Shown piece after piece: positions 60,274 through 64,000 of a stretch of 64,000 nucleotides of DNA. The position numbers and the translations under genes are program-made. How positions within the stretch are numbered: the stretch's first letter is position 1; the number at the start of each line of letters is the position of its first letter. Origin of the DNA: Flavobacteriaceae bacterium (lineage in GTDB: Bacteria; Bacteroidota; Bacteroidia; Flavobacteriales; Flavobacteriaceae). The stretch covers positions 1-64,000 of the forward strand of contig JANRDC010000004.1 of assembly GCA_030726725.1 (NCBI GenBank). The letters are read 5' to 3'. The notes under the pieces are model-generated. The model made no database searches. It was not told the DNA's origin and saw only the letters and a program-made list of their open reading frames with translations.

Positions 60274-61534
60274 AAAACTACCCCTGCATTGGAAAATCAT
60301 GATCGGTATGGTCATGGGAATTGGATTTGCCTTGGCCATGAATCTATGGAGTTCAGGTCCTGAGTTCATCAGCCATTGGATCAAACCTTGGGGGACCATA
60401 TTTATCAACGCCTTAAAATTGATTGCGGTTCCTTTGATTTTGGCTTCATTGATCAAAGGAGTATCTGACCTAAAAGATGTCTCTAAACTGTCCAAAATGG
60501 GCGGAAAAACCATTGGACTATATTTGGTAACTACCGTGGTAGCTGTCAGTATAGGACTTATGGTGGTTAATTTAATTGGACCTGGGCATTCCATTTCCGA
60601 AACCACCCGACTTGAATTGATTGAAAACTACAGCCAAGATGCTTCAAAAAAAATTGAAGCTGCGCGCGCACAACAAGAAGCAGCCCCACTACAAGCCATC
60701 GTTGACTTAGTACCTGACAATATATTTAAAGCAGCAAGCGATAACGGAAATATGCTGCAAGTGATCTTTTTTGCCTTGTTTTTTGGCATTTCATTGATGC
60801 TGGTTCCAGAAGAAATTGCCAAGCCGGTTAAATCGTTTTTTGATTCCCTCAACGAGGTTATTCTTAAAATGATTGATTTAATTATGTCTGCAGCCCCTTA
60901 TGGTGTGTTTTCGCTAATGGCCGCGTTGGTGGTTGAAGCACCGAGTGTAGACCTATTTCAAGCCTTAGGTATGTATGCGCTGTCTGTAGTCATCGGTCTG
61001 GTGATCATGATTGCCTTTTATTGGCTGTTGGTCTATTTATTTACCGGGAAAAAACCAGCGTTTTTTCAATCAGGTATGGGGCCCGCTCAGTTGTTGGCTT
61101 TTTCAACCAGCTCAAGTGCAGCTACGCTCCCCGTTACCATGGAATGCGTAGAAGAAAATCTTGGGGTAGAAGAGGAGGTGAGCAGTTTTGTGCTTCCGAT
61201 TGGGGCGACCATTAATATGGATGGCACTAGTCTTTATCAAGCGGTTGCAGCCGTTTTTATCGCTCAAGCCTTTGGTATGGAACTTGGATTTGCCGCCCAG
61301 TTGGGCATTGTTGCTACAGCGACATTGGCCTCTATTGGAAGTGCCGCAGTACCCGGTGCTGGTATGGTGATGTTGGTCATTGTTCTTGCCCAAGCTGGAA
61401 TTCCAGAAGCTGGTTTAGCACTTATTTTTGCTGTGGATCGTCCATTGGATATGTGCAGAACTGTGGTCAATGTCTCTGGAGATGCTACTGTTTCTATGAT
61501 TGTAGCAAAATCGGTGGGAAAACTTAAGGATTAG
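60263..61534 (+). CDS. Dicarboxylate/amino acid:cation symporter (DAACS/GltP-like)
   Basis: [60 protein letters not shown]. Confidence 0.96.
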   Translation: MNNKKLPLHWKIMIGMVMGIGFALAMNLWSSGPEFISHWIKPWGTIFINALKLIAVPLILASLIKGVSDLKDVSKLSKMGGKTIGLYLVTTVVAVSIGLMVVNLIGPGHSISETTRLELIENYSQDASKKIEAARAQQEAAPLQAIVDLVPDNIFKAASDNGNMLQVIFFALFFGISLMLVPEEIAKPVKSFFDSLNEVILKMIDLIMSAAPYGVFSLMAALVVEAPSVDLFQALGMYALSVVIGLVIMIAFYWLLVYLFTGKKPAFFQSGMGPAQLLAFSTSSSAATLPVTMECVEENLGVEEEVSSFVLPIGATINMDGTSLYQAVAAVFIAQAFGMELGFAAQLGIVATATLASIGSAAVPGAGMVMLVIVLAQAGIPEAGLALIFAVDRPLDMCRTVVNVSGDATVSMIVAKSVGKLKD

Positions 61535-61949
61535 TATTTACCTCAGATTTTAACGAGCGTATGCTACCGTACTTGAGTTGAGTCGGACAACCTTTTTTTG
61601 AGGTAGGAAACCACCTTTTTCTATGTTGGGCTACAGCGTCGTATACCCAATCAAACACGGGATTTTTGAGCAATAGCAAAACCTTAACCAAAATGTTGTT
61701 CGGTTTTATCAATGCGAGTGCATGAAGCACTGCATCTGACTTCACGTAGACCGATCCACGGGGATGAATCAATATTACAGTGTCATTTGCCTGGGAAGTA
61801 CAACTGTAATGATCCAGTAATTCCCTTCCCAATTCAGTGTGGTTAGGTACGTATTCCAAAGGGGTCTTGGTGGGTATTGAGGATAGGAATTGAACGGCCT
61901 TATGGCAAAGTCCACAAGATCCATCAAAAATCAAAAGCCCAACGCCCAT
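61524..61949 (-). CDS. DCC family thiol-disulfide oxidoreductase-like protein (DUF393)
   Basis: LLIFDGSCGLCHKAVQFL; VKSDAVLHALALI. Confidence 0.9.
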   Translation of the reverse strand: MGVGLLIFDGSCGLCHKAVQFLSSIPTKTPLEYVPNHTELGRELLDHYSCTSQANDTVILIHPRGSVYVKSDAVLHALALIKPNNILVKVLLLLKNPVFDWVYDAVAQHRKRWFPTSKKGCPTQLKYGSIRSLKSEVNTNP

Positions 61950-64000
61950 TATTTTTTTCTTGAGACAAATTCGAGTTGATCCAAATTCACTTTGGTAGTG
62001 AATACACCGTAATTGACGGTCGCTTTATTTTTTTCAACGGCATCGATAGAACCGATTGCTTTTCCATCAATCATTCGCACCCGATCGCCTACCATCAAGG
62101 TTACTTTGGGAATTTCTGGTGATTGAGCAGCCAATGCCTGTTTTTTCTTTTTTTCTGCCCTCACCTGAGGTAATTGCGCAATCACCTCCTGTTGAACCTC
62201 TTGCAGTACTTGTTTTTCTTTCTTTTCAACAACCGCTGTCTGTTTCTTTCTTTTGGCATTCTCAGATTCTACCAGTTGGAGCAAACCAGAGACCAAAGAA
62301 CGCTTTTTCGTATCCTTAAAGTATTGCAGAGCCAGCTGTTCCACCTTTTGACCTAAGGTCAATACACGTTGGTTTGCATCGTAGAGCTGTTGATACTTAA
62401 CCAGCTTATCTTTGATTTTTGCATTTAACTCTGTCAATCGATTGGCTTCTAGCGCTGCCTTATTCGATTGATCTTTCAGCAAACTGTCTTGTGCGCGAAC
62501 CTGAGAACGCTCTTGCTGTAATTTAGCGATCGTCGCATCGAAACGCACCTTGCCTTTTTCAATCTTTTTCTTAGCTCTATTGATCAATCCAAAAGGAATT
62601 CCATTTTTTTGAGCCACCTCAAAAGTAAACGAGCTGCCCGCTTCCCCCAATACCAACTGATAGGTCGGTGAGAGCGATTGGGCATCAAAAAGCATATTGG
62701 CATTGGAGGCAAAGGGCAGTTCATCTGCCAATATTTTTAAATTGGTATAGTGTGTCGTAATAACACCATAAGACCCTTTGTCGTAAAATTCCTCTAAAAA
62801 AGTCTCGGCCAATGCACCTCCCAATTCAGGATCTGAGCCCGTACCAAATTCATCGATCAGAAACAAGGTGCGTTCATTGCATTTTTTCAAAAACTCATTC
62901 ATGTTCTTCAACCGAGAACTATAGGTGCTCAAATGGTTTTCAATGGACTGATTGTCACCGATATCTGAAAGTATCTTGTCAAAAAAACAAAGCGTGGTCG
63001 CCGGATGAACCGGAATTAAACACCCTGATTGCATCATGATTTGCAAGAGACCAATCGTTTTGAGTGTGATACTCTTACCACCAGCATTGGGGCCTGAAAT
63101 CACCACAATCCTGTTTTGGTCATGCAGGTGAATATCTTGTGGATGTGTGGGCGTATTATTTTTTTTATTGGCTAGATAGAGCAATGGGTGGTATGCTTTC
63201 TTCAAGTGGATTTCTTGTCGATCAGAAATTTGCGGCATAATTCCGTCCATCAACTGAGCATATCGAGCTTTAGCACAAACCATATCCATATGAGCCAAAA
63301 ACGACTGATAGCGCTCTAAATCCGGAGTAAACCTGCGGATACGCTCTGTCAATTGCGCTAAAATGCGCTGAACTTCTTCTTGCTCATCAATTTCAAGCAT
63401 GGAAAGCGCTCGTGAGTGAATCATGCACGATTCGGGTTCTATAAATACGATGCTTCCTGTTTTTGACATGCCTAACGCACTGCCCTTAACTTTTCTTCGA
63501 TGCATGGCCTTTACGGCCAATACGCGGCGATTATCCACAACTGACTCTCTGATATCGTCCAAAAAATCTTGAGCAACAGCACTGCTCATCGCTTGGGAAA
63601 AACTTTTGTTGCGTTTATCCCTGCACAAACCCATTTCCAAACGGATCATCCTCAATCCAGGGGAAGCATCATCTTTAATTTCTCCAAAACGATCAAAAAC
63701 ACTTTGAATCTGTTGAGGTAACTCTGGGCAGGGCAGGTTAGTGGCACTGAGCTGGGCCAACAGGGGAAAGTAATTCCCCATTTTTTTAAAAAAAATATGG
63801 TGGTGGTGCCAAGTCTCATAAAGTTGTGCAATTCTGTGAAACCCAGCAGCGTCCAGTATCATTTGTTCAATCCCCAGTATTTGTACTTCCCGATCAATGG
63901 ATTCAAATCCGTGGTTGGGGATTTTGTTGTTGTTGGAGAAACTGTCGAGGTATTCCGCAGTTTGGGTCATGGCTACAATGGCCTCAGTTTTGTCCACAAA
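61949..64000 (-). CDS. MutS2-like DNA mismatch repair ATPase, 5' end beyond the window
   Basis: Walker A SGPNAGGKSITLKTIGL, Walker B TLFLIDEFGTGSDPELGGALAE. The expected N-terminal region is missing at the window edge; no Smr domain at the C-terminus. Confidence 0.9.
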   Translation of the reverse strand, partial: FVDKTEAIVAMTQTAEYLDSFSNNNKIPNHGFESIDREVQILGIEQMILDAAGFHRIAQLYETWHHHHIFFKKMGNYFPLLAQLSATNLPCPELPQQIQSVFDRFGEIKDDASPGLRMIRLEMGLCRDKRNKSFSQAMSSAVAQDFLDDIRESVVDNRRVLAVKAMHRRKVKGSALGMSKTGSIVFIEPESCMIHSRALSMLEIDEQEEVQRILAQLTERIRRFTPDLERYQSFLAHMDMVCAKARYAQLMDGIMPQISDRQEIHLKKAYHPLLYLANKKNNTPTHPQDIHLHDQNRIVVISGPNAGGKSITLKTIGLLQIMMQSGCLIPVHPATTLCFFDKILSDIGDNQSIENHLSTYSSRLKNMNEFLKKCNERTLFLIDEFGTGSDPELGGALAETFLEEFYDKGSYGVITTHYTNLKILADELPFASNANMLFDAQSLSPTYQLVLGEAGSSFTFEVAQKNGIPFGLINRAKKKIEKGKVRFDATIAKLQQERSQVRAQDSLLKDQSNKAALEANRLTELNAKIKDKLVKYQQLYDANQRVLTLGQKVEQLALQYFKDTKKRSLVSGLLQLVESENAKRKKQTAVVEKKEKQVLQEVQQEVIAQLPQVRAEKKKKQALAAQSPEIPKVTLMVGDRVRMIDGKAIGSIDAVEKNKATVNYGVFTTKVNLDQLEFVSRKK

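Noticed and set aside
1-64000. CRISPR arrays, insertion sequences, prophage or toxin-antitoxin modules
   Set aside because: No regularly spaced repeats, transposase or integrase motifs, or small paired ORFs supported by sequence; coding density is high and genes are mostly core functions.

Overview
This 64 kb window is a compact chromosomal core region from a Bacteroidota genome, probably Flavobacteriales-like. The assignment is an inference from gene families and from many TTG-N19..21-TAnnTTTG promoter-like sequences. I see no CRISPR array, prophage, transposase, integron or polyketide/NRPS cluster. Contents: an Rrf2 regulator, tRNA-Ser(TGA), a TSUP permease, RibB, LptF/G, LolA, FtsK, NhaC, Lpd, TilS, DsbD, a penicillin-acylase homologue and YifB; the ilvDBNC-gapN operon facing a leuCDAB operon; RecG, a patatin, an M20 amidohydrolase, a UvrD/PcrA helicase, a YciO-like protein and an OmpA lipoprotein; a GT2, a stand-alone HsdR_N-like nuclease-fold protein divergent from holA, DoxX and a fused E1 alpha/beta dehydrogenase; a large M1-like protein without zinc ligands fused to a probable outer-membrane beta-barrel, followed upstream by a LOG protein and UvrA; GGT, a phosphoglucosamine mutase-like protein, an LpxL-like acyltransferase, a rhomboid, TlpA, a GlcD-GlcF fusion, AroC, a DAACS symporter, a DCC protein and a partial MutS2-like ATPase. 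The best leads for undescribed biology are (1) the pseudo-M1/beta-barrel fusion, (2) the RibB protein with a catalytically eroded GTP cyclohydrolase II domain, (3) the holA-linked HsdR_N-like protein, (4) palindromic divergent promoters and -7 boxes only 3-5 nt from start codons, suggesting leaderless transcripts, and (5) an ilv/leu locus with gapN but no ilvA. No clearly novel multi-gene system was identified.
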